Assembly: GCF_005280275.1 (NCBI RefSeq)
Contig: NZ_CP040022.1
Location: 372,001 to 436,000, forward strand
DNA: 64,000 nt
Source of the DNA: Salinivibrio kushneri
GTDB taxonomy: Bacteria; Pseudomonadota; Gammaproteobacteria; Enterobacterales; Vibrionaceae
Direction of reading: 5' to 3'
The notes beneath the pieces were generated by a model. The model had not been told where the DNA came from. It saw nothing but the letters and a program-made list of their open reading frames with translations, and did no database searches. Of the stretch, positions 53,420 through 62,305 are shown one piece after another. How positions within the stretch are numbered: position 1 is the first letter of the stretch; every line of letters begins with the position of its first letter. The translations under genes were made by a program, and so were the position numbers.

Positions 53420-56395
53420 TTACGCATCCGCGTATGACGATTGACCACTACGTTGACGAACACAATTGCGCCCATCGCGCTTGGCACGGTACAAGGCTTG
53501 ATCGGCTTGTTTGAGGCCATCAACATAATCCGTGGCCTGATGGTTGCCAGCCACACCAATGCTTACCGTCACTTTTAATGACGGCGCAATGTCGTCGAGG
53601 GTCAGTGCCGCGATACGGCGACGTAAGCCGTCAAAGTAGGTGTAGCCATCTGCAGGGGTACCTGCAAACAGTAACGTAAACTCCTCGCCACCCCAGCGGG
53701 CAACATGGCTTAACTGTTGGCGTTCGTTATGCAAAAAGCGCCCAATACGCTGGATAATTTGATCGCCCACCAGATGCGAATGCTGATCGTTAATGCGCTT
53801 AAAATGATCAATATCTAAAATGGCCACTTGTAAGGGCTGACCCGACTGGTTGGCGTCATCAAAGGCGAGGTGCCAGTACTCGTCAAACGCACGCCGGTTA
53901 GCCAGACCCGTTAATGCATCCTCTTTCGACATACGTTCAAAATCGTCAGCTTGCGCTTGCAGCGCTTGCGTTTTCTCTTTCACTAGCGCTTTGAGCTGCG
54001 CTTCTTTTTGTTGCATCCGGCGGATCCGCCACATAAAGGCGCCGTAGGCGAGGGCGACTAAGGCCAAAAAACCTAGCGCACGTATATCTGACCGTTGCCA
54101 AAGTGAGGGGGTCACACTGAAGCGATAGCTAAGCACATCATCACTCCAATCGCTATAGGGGTAGCGTGCACTCACTTTAAAGGTGTAGTCACCCGGTGGT
54201 AAATTCGTATATTCGGCAATATGGTTTTCGTGGCGATAGGCCCATTCAGACTCAAAGCCCTCTAGCTGGGTGCGGTACTGGATTTGCTCTGGCATCGTAT
54301 AGCCGAGCGCCGCATAGGAGAAAGATACGCGATTGGTGCCCGCCGGTGCGGTGTTACTTGCCTCAGGATTAATCGCTTGGCCATCAAATCGCACTTGTTG
54401 CATCACAATCGGTAACGGCTGGCTAAGTAATTGCGCTAGCCGGGTCGGCTTTACGCTAGTCACCCCTTTGGCGGTGGCGAAGACAATATCGCCCTCTGCG
54501 GTTTTGGTCGCCGCAGGATTAGAGCCGCCATTGGCCTGACTATTTCTCATGCCATCGCTTTGATCATAGTGCTCAAAGTCAATACGCGTGCGGGTGTTAT
54601 CCGCTACTTGATGGGCATGATAATAGTTGACTCGCCAGATCCCTCGGTTGCTGGACAACCAAAAACTTTGGTCATCGCCTTTAACGATTTGAAAGAATTT
54701 ATCAATCGGTAGGCCATGGGGTCGGCCGACCAAGGCGAGTTGGCCATCCGCCTGCCGATAACGGATAATTCCTCGATCAGTGGCCATCCATACGTAACCC
54801 GGTTCGTGGAAAAAGCCAAACACATACTGCGCCTGCTCTTGCTCGCTGAAATCGAGAGGAATGATGGTCTGTTTGTGCAGATACCCGGCGCCGCTGCCCG
54901 TTCCTATCCATAGCTTGCCTGTATCGTCGAACGTTAACGACATAATATAGTTGCCGGGGAGGGCACTATTTTGGCTGGTGTAGCGTGCACGCTTTTGATA
55001 AACGGCTGACGCGCGCGCGGGTTGGTTGCTTGGCGGGGACGAAAACTTGATCAAGCCACGGGGTGTGCCCACCCATAATGTGCCCTCACGTTCGACAATC
55101 GCCCTGACTTCATGGTCAGGTAATTGATCGTTCAGTGTTGTGGCGGGGGTGAGCGAGCCTTGCTCCCAATAATAGAGACCTTGTTGATAGGTGCCCACCC
55201 AGACGCCACCTTGTGCTCGAGGCGCGAGACTGAGCACCGATATGTCGTCGGCTAATATTTTGGCATTACCTTGTACGATATCAATTTGGCTTAACCCTTC
55301 ACTGGCCCCTGCCCACACCGTATTTTTATCGCCCGCAAGTACGGTGCGCACATAGTCACCGGCTAGTCCATTATCTTTAGTCAGCGTTACAAACGGCGCG
55401 TATCTAAGCCGCATTGCCCCGCCATTGGTGCCTATCCAAATACTGCCTTCATTGTCTTCAAACCAGGATAATATCCGGTTGTTAGACAGTCCGCGGTGAG
55501 CGTCAAGAAAATCGACATGTTGGCCTCTCATGTGGGCAATCCCGTTGTTGAGCGTACCGAACCAATAGGCACCACGACTGTCTTGTTCAACCATGGTAAT
55601 CGCTTGGTGGAGTAGCTCACTCGCCAGTGGTGTCCAGCGACTGTTTTTATAGCGCCAAGCGCCATTTTCGGAGCCGACGAGGAGGCTCCCATCCTGACCA
55701 CTCGAGACATAAAAGGCTTTACGAAACAGATTATGAAAAGAGAGAGGCGTCGCGCCATGTTGTAACGATAGTTGATAGACCCCTTTTTCGGTGGCTGCGT
55801 AGACTTGACCATCGGCGGTTTGGGTCAGGTGATAGCTGCTCACAGTATCGATAAATGTCTGTGGGGTGGGGTCGGGTTGCGAGAGCTGCTCGGGGGCGTA
55901 GTAAGCAATCCCCTTTCCCTCAACCGCGAGCCATAAGCCGCCTGTTTGGTCATGGAGCGCATCATTAATGAGGCTGGGAGCGGTGGGAAGGCCCTGCCAC
56001 GAAAAGCCTTGGCGCATCACTAAGCTGCCTCGCGCCCCGCCGGCATAAAGTTGATTGTTCGGTCCGGTCGCCAGGGCGCGCGTGCCTGAGTCTTGCATTT
56101 GTGTGTCAGGGCCGCGGTCAAAGCGCACAAACTCTAAACCGTTATAACGTGCCACGCCCTCCCAGGTCGCAAACCACAAATAGCCATCCGAAGTTTGGGC
56201 GATGGCATTGATGCTGTTATGGGGCAATCCGTTGGCAGAGGTCCAGGTTTCAATAAAATAATCAGATAATTGATTATCTTTGGCATAACTGGGCGTGATA
56301 TGTCCTGACAAACCGAACCAACATAAAAGCGTGAGACACACAAGACGTCGGCTTAGTTGTAATGGGAAATGTCTCAGTGTGTTCCTTAGGTGCAT
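53420..56395 (-). CDS. Reg_prop / Y_Y_Y sensor diguanylate cyclase
   Basis: The 991-residue protein starts with a signal-like segment (residues about 14-38). A large periplasmic beta-propeller follows, built of Reg_prop repeats (GYLWFATWEGVARYNGLEF, GSIWIGTNGGAMRLRYAP and similar, about 40-640), then a Y_Y_Y domain (about 700-765), a membrane helix (about 775-795), a coiled coil, and a C-terminal GGDEF domain with GGEEF at 902-906. This is a sensor that makes c-di-GMP in response to an external ligand. In two-component hybrids this sensor is fused to a histidine kinase; here it is fused to GGDEF. Confidence 0.92.
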   Translation of the reverse strand: MHLRNTLRHFPLQLSRRLVCLTLLCWFGLSGHITPSYAKDNQLSDYFIETWTSANGLPHNSINAIAQTSDGYLWFATWEGVARYNGLEFVRFDRGPDTQMQDSGTRALATGPNNQLYAGGARGSLVMRQGFSWQGLPTAPSLINDALHDQTGGLWLAVEGKGIAYYAPEQLSQPDPTPQTFIDTVSSYHLTQTADGQVYAATEKGVYQLSLQHGATPLSFHNLFRKAFYVSSGQDGSLLVGSENGAWRYKNSRWTPLASELLHQAITMVEQDSRGAYWFGTLNNGIAHMRGQHVDFLDAHRGLSNNRILSWFEDNEGSIWIGTNGGAMRLRYAPFVTLTKDNGLAGDYVRTVLAGDKNTVWAGASEGLSQIDIVQGNAKILADDISVLSLAPRAQGGVWVGTYQQGLYYWEQGSLTPATTLNDQLPDHEVRAIVEREGTLWVGTPRGLIKFSSPPSNQPARASAVYQKRARYTSQNSALPGNYIMSLTFDDTGKLWIGTGSGAGYLHKQTIIPLDFSEQEQAQYVFGFFHEPGYVWMATDRGIIRYRQADGQLALVGRPHGLPIDKFFQIVKGDDQSFWLSSNRGIWRVNYYHAHQVADNTRTRIDFEHYDQSDGMRNSQANGGSNPAATKTAEGDIVFATAKGVTSVKPTRLAQLLSQPLPIVMQQVRFDGQAINPEASNTAPAGTNRVSFSYAALGYTMPEQIQYRTQLEGFESEWAYRHENHIAEYTNLPPGDYTFKVSARYPYSDWSDDVLSYRFSVTPSLWQRSDIRALGFLALVALAYGAFMWRIRRMQQKEAQLKALVKEKTQALQAQADDFERMSKEDALTGLANRRAFDEYWHLAFDDANQSGQPLQVAILDIDHFKRINDQHSHLVGDQIIQRIGRFLHNERQQLSHVARWGGEEFTLLFAGTPADGYTYFDGLRRRIAALTLDDIAPSLKVTVSIGVAGNHQATDYVDGLKQADQALYRAKRDGRNCVRQRSGQSSYADA

Positions 56396-56538
56396 CTTTT
56401 GTTCTTTGCTCCGATTCCGCGTAGACTGGCGATTCTATCTTAATCACTGTTTATTTCTTGGACATAATGGTCAGGTTTTGACAGCAAATTGAGAAAGATC
56501 ACACTAGCGATACAAAGATCACGCAGGCCTGACAGCTC

Positions 56539-57258
56539 ATGATGCAATTTATGGCGATTCGCCAGCAATTATTAGCGCAAATTGATCGCGGTTTACTGGC
56601 GCCGGACAAAAAACTCCCGGGTGAGCGTCAGCTTGCAGACACCTTTTCCACTACCCGTGTCACCTTGCGTGAAGCACTTGCGGTGCTTGAGGCAGAGGGA
56701 CGCATATATCGGCGGGAGCGACGTGGCTGGTTTGTGGCGCCTACCCCTTGTGCGTATGATCCCAGCCAACTCGTCGATTGGCAGCATGATTTCTCTCAAC
56801 ACGGTGGTCAATTTGCTTGGTTGGCGCAAAAGACGCCCATGGCGTCAGCGGCGGTGAGTGATCAAATGCAACTGCCTCCCTTTGCGCAGGTGTTTGAGGG
56901 TGAGGGACTGATTCAGATCGCGCAGTTACCTGTTGGCTTTGTGCGTACGTTTCTCCATCCTGATTATTTCCCCAGTGTCTGGCAAACCGGTGACCAGGCA
57001 ACGTTGTTAAACACGCCAGCGAACGCGGATGTGTCTTGGTCGAGCACGTGGGAAGCGTTAGACAGTGAGCGTGCCAGTGTATTGGCCGTGCCTGCGGGTA
57101 CGCCCGTGTTAACGGTGACGCGAGCGTGGCGCATCCAGCCCGCCCAAGGGAGCCAGACGATCCGCATTGATACAGAATGGTGGCGGCAACATGCGGTGAC
57201 ACTCTGTGGTGGCTCAGCGCGTGATGCTCAGACTGGCTCTGTGAAAAAACGAGAGTAA
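56539..57258 (+). CDS. GntR-family regulator with UTRA effector domain
   Basis: The 239-residue protein has a winged helix-turn-helix (about 5-70: LPGERQLADTFSTTRVTLRE and ALAVLEAEGRIYRRERRGWF) and a C-terminal UTRA-like ligand domain (about 85-230). The HTH starts almost at residue 1. UTRA regulators usually repress a neighbouring catabolic operon, but the only nearby gene is the convergent YieH-like phosphatase, which overlaps its 3' end by 45 bases. Ligand unknown. The start could be 56539 or the next codon. Confidence 0.86.
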   Translation: MMQFMAIRQQLLAQIDRGLLAPDKKLPGERQLADTFSTTRVTLREALAVLEAEGRIYRRERRGWFVAPTPCAYDPSQLVDWQHDFSQHGGQFAWLAQKTPMASAAVSDQMQLPPFAQVFEGEGLIQIAQLPVGFVRTFLHPDYFPSVWQTGDQATLLNTPANADVSWSSTWEALDSERASVLAVPAGTPVLTVTRAWRIQPAQGSQTIRIDTEWWRQHAVTLCGGSARDAQTGSVKKRE

Positions 57259-57906
57259 GTCTTCACTTTTAAATAACCGAGTCACCAAAGGGTGCGCCGT
57301 TGTGGGTACATTGGGGTTGGGGTTAAAGTGGATAGTACGCATCTCGGCATTGATCCCCGCTTGTATGCCCTTGTTGGTGTCATCGATGAACACACATTGG
57401 CCGGTAGGACAGGCCATATTCATCGCGGCGTAGTGAAGCAGATCGGGGGCCGGCTTCCAGCTGTTAGTATCAAAGGCACTGAATAGGCGATGCTCAAAGT
57501 AGGGCAACAGCTTGGTGAGTCGCAGAGCATGCGTCATTTTTTCTACGGGGCTATTTGATGCCACACAAATATCAATGCCTTGCTGTTCAAGCGCCTGTAA
57601 GACGGTTTCAATGCCTTTTACCGGTGCTAATTCAGCCTCGAAATACTGACGACACAAGTGCCGAAAACGTGGCTCGAGTTGATCAATAGGAATATGTGCC
57701 CCGTTTCGTTCGCAGGTTTGCTGGAGGACATCGGTCAGTTTTCCGCCCTCAAAATGATCGAGCGAGTCTTGCAGATCAATACGCACACCAAATGTAGAGA
57801 AGGTTTCTACCAAGGCTTGGTGAGATAGCTTCTCGGAGTCAACCAAGGTCCCTTCGCAGTCAAAGATGACACAATGGATGGGGGAATCAAGTGGATGTTG
57901 CGGCAT
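57214..57906 (-). CDS. HAD-family phosphatase, YieH-like
   Basis: I chose ATG 57906 (230 residues), five bases behind AAGGGAG. HAD motif I is FDCEGTLVDSE, with Cys and Glu in place of the usual Leu and Asp-Gly order but both catalytic Asp positions filled by D and E. Motif II is VASNSP, motif III lies around WKPAPD, and motif IV is VFIDDTNKGI. The FDCEGTLVDSE sequence is seen in YieH, a 6-phosphogluconate phosphatase of E. coli, so this is the best guess. Its 3' end overlaps the GntR gene. Confidence 0.82.
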   Translation of the reverse strand: MPQHPLDSPIHCVIFDCEGTLVDSEKLSHQALVETFSTFGVRIDLQDSLDHFEGGKLTDVLQQTCERNGAHIPIDQLEPRFRHLCRQYFEAELAPVKGIETVLQALEQQGIDICVASNSPVEKMTHALRLTKLLPYFEHRLFSAFDTNSWKPAPDLLHYAAMNMACPTGQCVFIDDTNKGIQAGINAEMRTIHFNPNPNVPTTAHPLVTRLFKSEDLLSFFHRASLSITR

Positions 57907-58060
57907 AGGTGCTCCCTTCAATCTCTCTTTGTATCCTTGGACGAGTTAGAAAAATCAACAAGTCAGTGACACGGGAAATGCTAACTGTGTCTTGCATTCT
58001 TGCCTTTTTCGTTATCAAAATTAGTCAGGGATCGACTTTTCATTAGCAAGGAAGAAAACG

Positions 58061-58756
58061 ATGCGTTATCAACATCAATGGTTAGAGGGTGGAGCGATCG
58101 ATTTGCCCGTTGGACAGGTGGTGTGTGTGGGACGGAATTATGCTGCCCATGCGCAGGAGCTTAACAATCCTATTCCGGACGAACCTGTGCTGTTTATGAA
58201 ACCGCCGAGTGCCATCCAACCGTTAGATGACAAGCTAGCGATAGTGGCGTCATTCGCTCCCGTTCATTACGAAACCGAGCTGGCGGTGCTGATCACCAAA
58301 CCTTTATTTCATGCCACTAAGCAAGCCGTTGAAGACGCCTTGGGCGGAATGACACTGGCGCTGGACTTGACCCGTCGTGAAACGCAAAGCCGCTTAAAAC
58401 AAAAAGGACTGCCTTGGGAGCGGGCGAAAGCGTTCGCGGGGAGCGCAGCGATTGGACGTTTTGTCGCGGTGCCTGATGATTGGCGTGAGGTCGTCTTTGC
58501 ATTGTCCATCAATGGCGAGAGGCGGCAGCAGGGAAATAGCGCGAGTATGTTAATGCCTGTGATCGCGCTTATTCAGCATATAAGCCAGACATTCTGGTTG
58601 AACCCAGGCGACATTGTGCTAACGGGCACCCCCGAAGGGGTTGGTGTGCTGGAAAACCGCGATCTTTTATCCTTGTCACTTGAGGGGCAGCACCTTGCCC
58701 AACCCCAGGTAGTGGTTCAGTCTGATGAGGCTTTTATCCAAGGAAAGAGTGCTTGA
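58061..58756 (+). CDS. Fumarylacetoacetate hydrolase-family protein (YcgM-like)
   Basis: The 231-residue FAH-fold protein has VVCVGRNYAAHAQEL, the metal-binding acidic cluster in VHYETELAVLI, LALDLTRRETQ, and WLNPGDIVLTGTPEGVGVL near the end. Small FAH proteins of this type act as acylpyruvate hydrolases or oxaloacetate tautomerases; the exact substrate is unsettled. Length is normal. The 3' end overlaps the convergent DUF1415 gene by 40 bases. ATG 58061 follows AAGGAAGAAAACG. Confidence 0.88.
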   Translation: MRYQHQWLEGGAIDLPVGQVVCVGRNYAAHAQELNNPIPDEPVLFMKPPSAIQPLDDKLAIVASFAPVHYETELAVLITKPLFHATKQAVEDALGGMTLALDLTRRETQSRLKQKGLPWERAKAFAGSAAIGRFVAVPDDWREVVFALSINGERRQQGNSASMLMPVIALIQHISQTFWLNPGDIVLTGTPEGVGVLENRDLLSLSLEGQHLAQPQVVVQSDEAFIQGKSA

Positions 58757-59271
58757 CGCTCTTCATGGGTGAGTGCTGAAACACGCGCAATATTGCGTGC
58801 GGGGATCTGTTCTGGATCTTGGCCATAATGCGCCAGCGCGCGTGACATGCTGGCTTCACGAATCAAGTGAAAGCATGGATAGGGGGAGCGATTGGTCAAG
58901 TTCTCGCTATCTTCTGGCGCGCACCCTTCAAAACAATAGTTGGGATGAAAACTGGCGACTTGGAAAACTCCCCGCCACTGGTAGTGGTCAATCATCGCCT
59001 CGGTAGCATCGACCACGTCGAGGTAGTGATCAAAGTCAGCGAGCGCGTTGGGCACCACGACCACCGTGGTATCAGTGATGGCAGGCTCGGTGTGATCAAG
59101 ATGGACTAAAGCCTGATAAATGGCAGTTAAAATCTCGGTATCATCCTGAGCGTCGCACACAGTGAGCTGAATTTGTTGTTTGCGACGGGGCTTAGCGGCG
59201 AAAGGGCAAAGATTTAGTCCAATCACCACCTCATCTAGCCACGTATTCATCTGTGTTTCGACTTTGTTCAT
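58717..59271 (-). CDS. DUF1415 family protein
   Basis: The 184-residue cytoplasmic protein starts NKVETQMNTWLDEVVIGLNL and has the conserved CPFAAKP, VVVVPNALADFDHYLDVVD and RSPYPCFHLIREASMSRAL segments of DUF1415. No function is established for the family. Conserved Cys and His (LCPFA, PCFHLIRE) might bind metal; this is only a suggestion. It overlaps the FAH-family gene at its 3' end. Confidence 0.87.
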   Translation of the reverse strand: MNKVETQMNTWLDEVVIGLNLCPFAAKPRRKQQIQLTVCDAQDDTEILTAIYQALVHLDHTEPAITDTTVVVVPNALADFDHYLDVVDATEAMIDHYQWRGVFQVASFHPNYCFEGCAPEDSENLTNRSPYPCFHLIREASMSRALAHYGQDPEQIPARNIARVSALTHEERQALFPWIKASSD

Positions 59272-59311
59272 CGAGTTCTCGTTTAAATGTCGCCTGTAGG
59301 CGTGGCGGTGA

Positions 59312-59776
59312 TTATTGTTGTGGTTGTGACTGGTACGCCTTGGTGCCCCAAAGAGGAACCGTGGACAAGCTATGCTTAAAGCTGCCAGATGTTTCTTTGG
59401 TTGAGTAAGAGAGATACATCAAGGTCTGATTTTTCACATCGAAGATCCGACGAATCTTCATCGACTTGAAGAAAATACTTTTCGATTTTCTAAATACCAC
59501 TTCGCCCGATGCGCTTTTATCAATATTGGCAATCATCTCGGGCGTAATCTCCCCAGTTTGACGACAAGAGATAGCGCTATCACTGGGATCAGAAAAGCTT
59601 AAGTCCGCTTCGACAGACGCAACATGGCACGTCACCCCGCTTACCACAGGATCGACGAGATGGTTAAGCTTGATGTCTTTCATGGTAAACATCCCTAGGC
59701 TTACGTCGCCAACTTCATCGTTATCACAGCCACTGAGTGTCGCGGCAAGCGCAACAACGAATAGTATTTTCTTCAT
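59312..59776 (-). CDS. creA: CreA family exported protein
   Basis: The 154-residue protein has a signal with a lipobox-like LSGC (residues 14-17), followed by the CreA pattern: GDVSLGMFTMKDIKLNHLVD, PVVSGVTCHVASVEADLSF, SDSAISCRQTGEIT, GEVVFRKSKSIFFKSMKIRR. In E. coli creA lies near creBCD; its role is unknown. Here no creBCD is nearby. The lipobox suggests a lipoprotein rather than a free periplasmic form. Confidence 0.88.
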   Translation of the reverse strand: MKKILFVVALAATLSGCDNDEVGDVSLGMFTMKDIKLNHLVDPVVSGVTCHVASVEADLSFSDPSDSAISCRQTGEITPEMIANIDKSASGEVVFRKSKSIFFKSMKIRRIFDVKNQTLMYLSYSTKETSGSFKHSLSTVPLWGTKAYQSQPQQ

Positions 59777-59909
59777 TATTCGAGCCCTTATTGATCAGTG
59801 GCAGGAGTGTATCACAGCCCAGGCGGGAGGAGGAAAAGTGTGCGTCGATCACGGCGCTTAGTATCGTTAATGTCCGATAAAAGTATTTAGGCCAATGGCC
59901 GGCTGTGCG

Positions 59910-60242
59910 TTATTGCTCTTTAAATTGCGCATCGCCATCTTGGCCTGAGAGGGACTTAGGCTCAAAATTCATCAGTACTTGGGCAGCATCACAATAGCTG
60001 CCTGTATCGGCAAACGTTTTTCGGGCTGCCGCAATTTTACGCTCGGCAATGCGCCTAACGTCTTGCGCATTAGCTTGATTACTAAACGTCATTTGCTGGC
60101 TAATCATTTCTTGGCTAAAGGTCGATTTGCAAATCGTCTCGTTCTTTCCCGTCACCAGCTGCTCGGCGTTTGATGAATCTTCCGTGTTAGCGTGAGCGAA
60201 AATACTCATAAAGAGCGTAAAGACCAAAAATGTTCTCGTCAT
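59910..60242 (-). CDS. Small exported protein of unknown function
   Basis: The 110-residue protein has a clear signal peptide (MTRTFLVFTLFMSIFAHA). The mature part has two cysteines (TICKST and SYCDAA), and the central segment is helical (NAQDVRRIAERKIAAARKTF). I recognise no family. ATG 60242 has the weak upstream sequence GGAAGTCAGAAGC. It is flanked by non-coding sequence on both sides and likely single. Confidence 0.7.
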   Translation of the reverse strand: MTRTFLVFTLFMSIFAHANTEDSSNAEQLVTGKNETICKSTFSQEMISQQMTFSNQANAQDVRRIAERKIAAARKTFADTGSYCDAAQVLMNFEPKSLSGQDGDAQFKEQ

Positions 60243-60289
60243 GCTTCTGACTTCCTATGCTATTTGTTTCAATCTTAGCATTAAGCCGC

Positions 60290-60311
60290 GACGTCGCCCA
60301 CTGGCGACGTC
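60290..60311. repeat. Perfect 9-bp inverted repeat
   Basis: GACGTCGCC / GGCGACGTC around a 4-base loop, between the membrane protein and the small exported protein. There is no T-run, so intrinsic termination is doubtful. Confidence 0.6.
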
Positions 60312-60342
60312 AAAACAAGATAAGTGTTTGGGGAAGAGAGGA

Positions 60343-61020
60343 TTAGGCAGAGATGTCACTTTCGATTGTCGTTGGGCTTGGCTGAGTTTTTGTTACGAAA
60401 CGCCATTTCTTTGCCTCAGCAAGGTACCCCAGCGCCGACAGCCAAATGAGTGAGTAAGCGACTAATTCGGTACTTTCTTCCGCAATATTTTTCACATCTC
60501 GTACGTAGTTGGCGCCCATCGCTTGTTCCCATAACTCGCCCATACCAAACAAACGCGAATACACGAGTAACAGCGCTAAGGCGATCATTAAAACCGTGCT
60601 GTGTCTTGAATGAACTGCTTGCGCAAGGCTAGTGAGGGTTTCTCGCCAGTGTTTCAAAGCGGGCCAAATGGCGAGCCCCGTTACAATGAGTGCCGGTACT
60701 TTCCAAAAACCATGCATCACCACATCAAGTGTGGCATCCAGTTCTCGGATCATTAATACCAAGAAAAAGGCACTCATAAGCCCGGCAGCGTGGTGAAGGG
60801 ATTGACTGAACTTAGCGACACGACGAAACGCAAATACCGTCGCGGCGAGTAGCCCCAGCTGGGACAGCTCAATCAATGATGATTCGGAAGCAACGTTGTG
60901 AGAAGCCACACTGTAATGAACAATGCCTGCAATACCAGCGAAGTAAAGGGCGATTATAAAAAATTGTCCGGCGCTTTTAAGCACCGTACGCGCAGCAGAT
61001 GAAGACCGTGGTAATGTCAT
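60343..61020 (-). CDS. Multi-pass membrane protein of unknown function
   Basis: The 225-residue protein has about six hydrophobic helices (near 18-36, 50-65, 78-94, 106-120, 140-157 and 186-200). Charged residues in the loops include MIRELDATLDVVMHGFWK and the segment EESTELVAYSLIW. No known family is recognised. It is preceded by a CRP-like site about 130 bases upstream and could be carbon-regulated. It is single and on the minus strand. Confidence 0.72.
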   Translation of the reverse strand: MTLPRSSSAARTVLKSAGQFFIIALYFAGIAGIVHYSVASHNVASESSLIELSQLGLLAATVFAFRRVAKFSQSLHHAAGLMSAFFLVLMIRELDATLDVVMHGFWKVPALIVTGLAIWPALKHWRETLTSLAQAVHSRHSTVLMIALALLLVYSRLFGMGELWEQAMGANYVRDVKNIAEESTELVAYSLIWLSALGYLAEAKKWRFVTKTQPSPTTIESDISA

Positions 61021-61148
61021 ATTATCCTCAATTCGATAAAACGATCTGCCCGTCCGTAGCAGGTGTCACCACCCTATGTGTGACCCTTATCCCAAAAATT
61101 TCATTTGGATTGATAGTACGGTGAGCTTCATTAAACTGCAATAATTTA

Positions 61149-61164
61149 TGTGATCGATGTCACT
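61149..61164. promoter_or_regulatory. Candidate CRP-cAMP site
   Basis: TGTGA-TCGATG-TCACT matches TGTGA-N6-TCACA at nine of ten positions. It lies in the divergent 370-bp region between the membrane protein and the GFA-family gene, nearer the former. Apart from this site and a parS2 site I see nothing in the region. Confidence 0.55.
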
Positions 61165-61239
61165 ATATGTTCAGGGAGGCGTCAGGATTGTGAGCATTTT
61201 TTCGTCAGGCGTCTCGTTAGGTCGACGCGTTGTCAATAA

Positions 61240-61254
61240 ATTTACACTGTAAAT
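61240..61254. other. parS2-type centromere site 8
   Basis: ATTTACACTGTAAAT, a perfect palindrome about 33 kb from parA2, isolated from the others. Confidence 0.88.
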
Positions 61255-61390
61255 AGAAAATGGGCGAAAGTGGCAAACATCAATGGCGAAAATGAGCAGA
61301 TAGCTATACCTATGAAATTCAACATTTTAATTGTGTTTTGCTAGACAGGCGTAGACAATAAAGTCTGATATTTTAGATAGAGGTATGCTT

Positions 61391-61792
61391 ATGTCCACAC
61401 TCTCTGCTCGTTGCCTATGCGGTGGTGTCCGTCTTACATTACCTGACACTTTCCTTTATATGGGAAACTGCCATTGCTCTGAATGTCGAAAGTTTACTGG
61501 TTCAGACTATTCATCAGTCGGCGGCATAGAGGCAGACAAAGTCTCGGTCACGGCTGGCCAAACGCATATTCGTTATTATGAGAAGAGCGCAGAAACGGTG
61601 CTTGCTTTTTGTGGGCAATGTGGGTCGAGCCTTTTCTCTCATAAAATCAATAAGGGAGTGTTCAATATTCGTCTGGGAATTTTGGATACCGCTCCACAAT
61701 CGGCGCCAAATTTTCATATTCACACGGCGTCGAAGGCACCATGGCATACGCCTAATGAGGCATTAAAACAGTTTGAACATGGGCCGGATTAA
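61391..61792 (+). CDS. GFA-family zinc protein (glutathione-dependent formaldehyde-activating enzyme-like)
   Basis: I chose ATG 61391 (133 residues), seven bases after AGAGG; the ATG at 61385 is too close to that site. The zinc-binding cysteines of the Gfa/CENP-V domain are visible: CLCGG, NCHCSECRKFTG and FCGQCGSSL. The family is annotated as formaldehyde-activating, but most members lack proof; binding of a small thiol is likely. It stands alone, followed by a GNAT pseudogene. Confidence 0.87.
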   Translation: MSTLSARCLCGGVRLTLPDTFLYMGNCHCSECRKFTGSDYSSVGGIEADKVSVTAGQTHIRYYEKSAETVLAFCGQCGSSLFSHKINKGVFNIRLGILDTAPQSAPNFHIHTASKAPWHTPNEALKQFEHGPD

Positions 61793-61804
61793 TTTGGTCG
61801 TGTT

Positions 61805-62001
61805 ATGCAGCTGCTGATCCGCCCCCTTACCCTCGCTGATACGGACTTGTGACACTCAACGCCATGGCGTCTACGACCAACATGGCATCGCAAACCGTGT
61901 TGGAGCGGAACGGGTTTAGTAAATGTCGCTAAGTATCTCATATCGCCCGTATCGCGGGGCAACATATTGATGGTGTCTGTTACCAAAAAGCGCTGAGGTA
62001 G
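61805..62001 (+). pseudogene. Decayed GNAT acetyltransferase
   Basis: Two pieces of a RimJ/RimL-type acetyltransferase remain. The first, from ATG 61805, reads MQLLIRPLTLADTDL then a TGA. The second, in another frame from 61882, reads MASQTVLERNGFSKCR, a TAA, then VSHIARIAGQHIDGVCYQKA. These are the usual beginning and end of such enzymes with the middle (roughly 100 residues) missing. The gene is non-functional. Confidence 0.72.
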
Positions 62002-62305
62002 TATTAGACCTGACGGTGCGGGCGATATGACGGTAAATATCATAATATGACTACAACTGGATACATTCGCACACCACTCTCATCGGACCTCTAACAAGGT
62101 GATAACACGCATGTGGAACGGCTGGCTTGACTATGATTCATAGGTCATTAATTTAAAAGGCCAATTTTATTGGCGAATGTTTATATGCTCATACTCTTTT
62201 TGAGATACTCATTTTTTTACATCTCCTTTTACCAATAAACGAACTAGTTTTACCCTCACATTAGTACTGATATTTGTGTTAATAATTTTAATGGGAGGGC
62301 TTGCC
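62002..62305. other. AT-rich gap upstream of the PAS chemoreceptor
   Basis: About 300 bases with no recognisable gene. It presumably contains the chemoreceptor promoter; I cannot define clear boxes. Confidence 0.4.

Noticed and set aside
60290-60311. Inverted repeat as a terminator
   Set aside because: No T-run follows on either strand; kept only as a repeat.
61789-62043. 84-codon minus-strand frame
   Set aside because: It is antisense to the GNAT pseudogene, whose plus-strand reading matches a known family.
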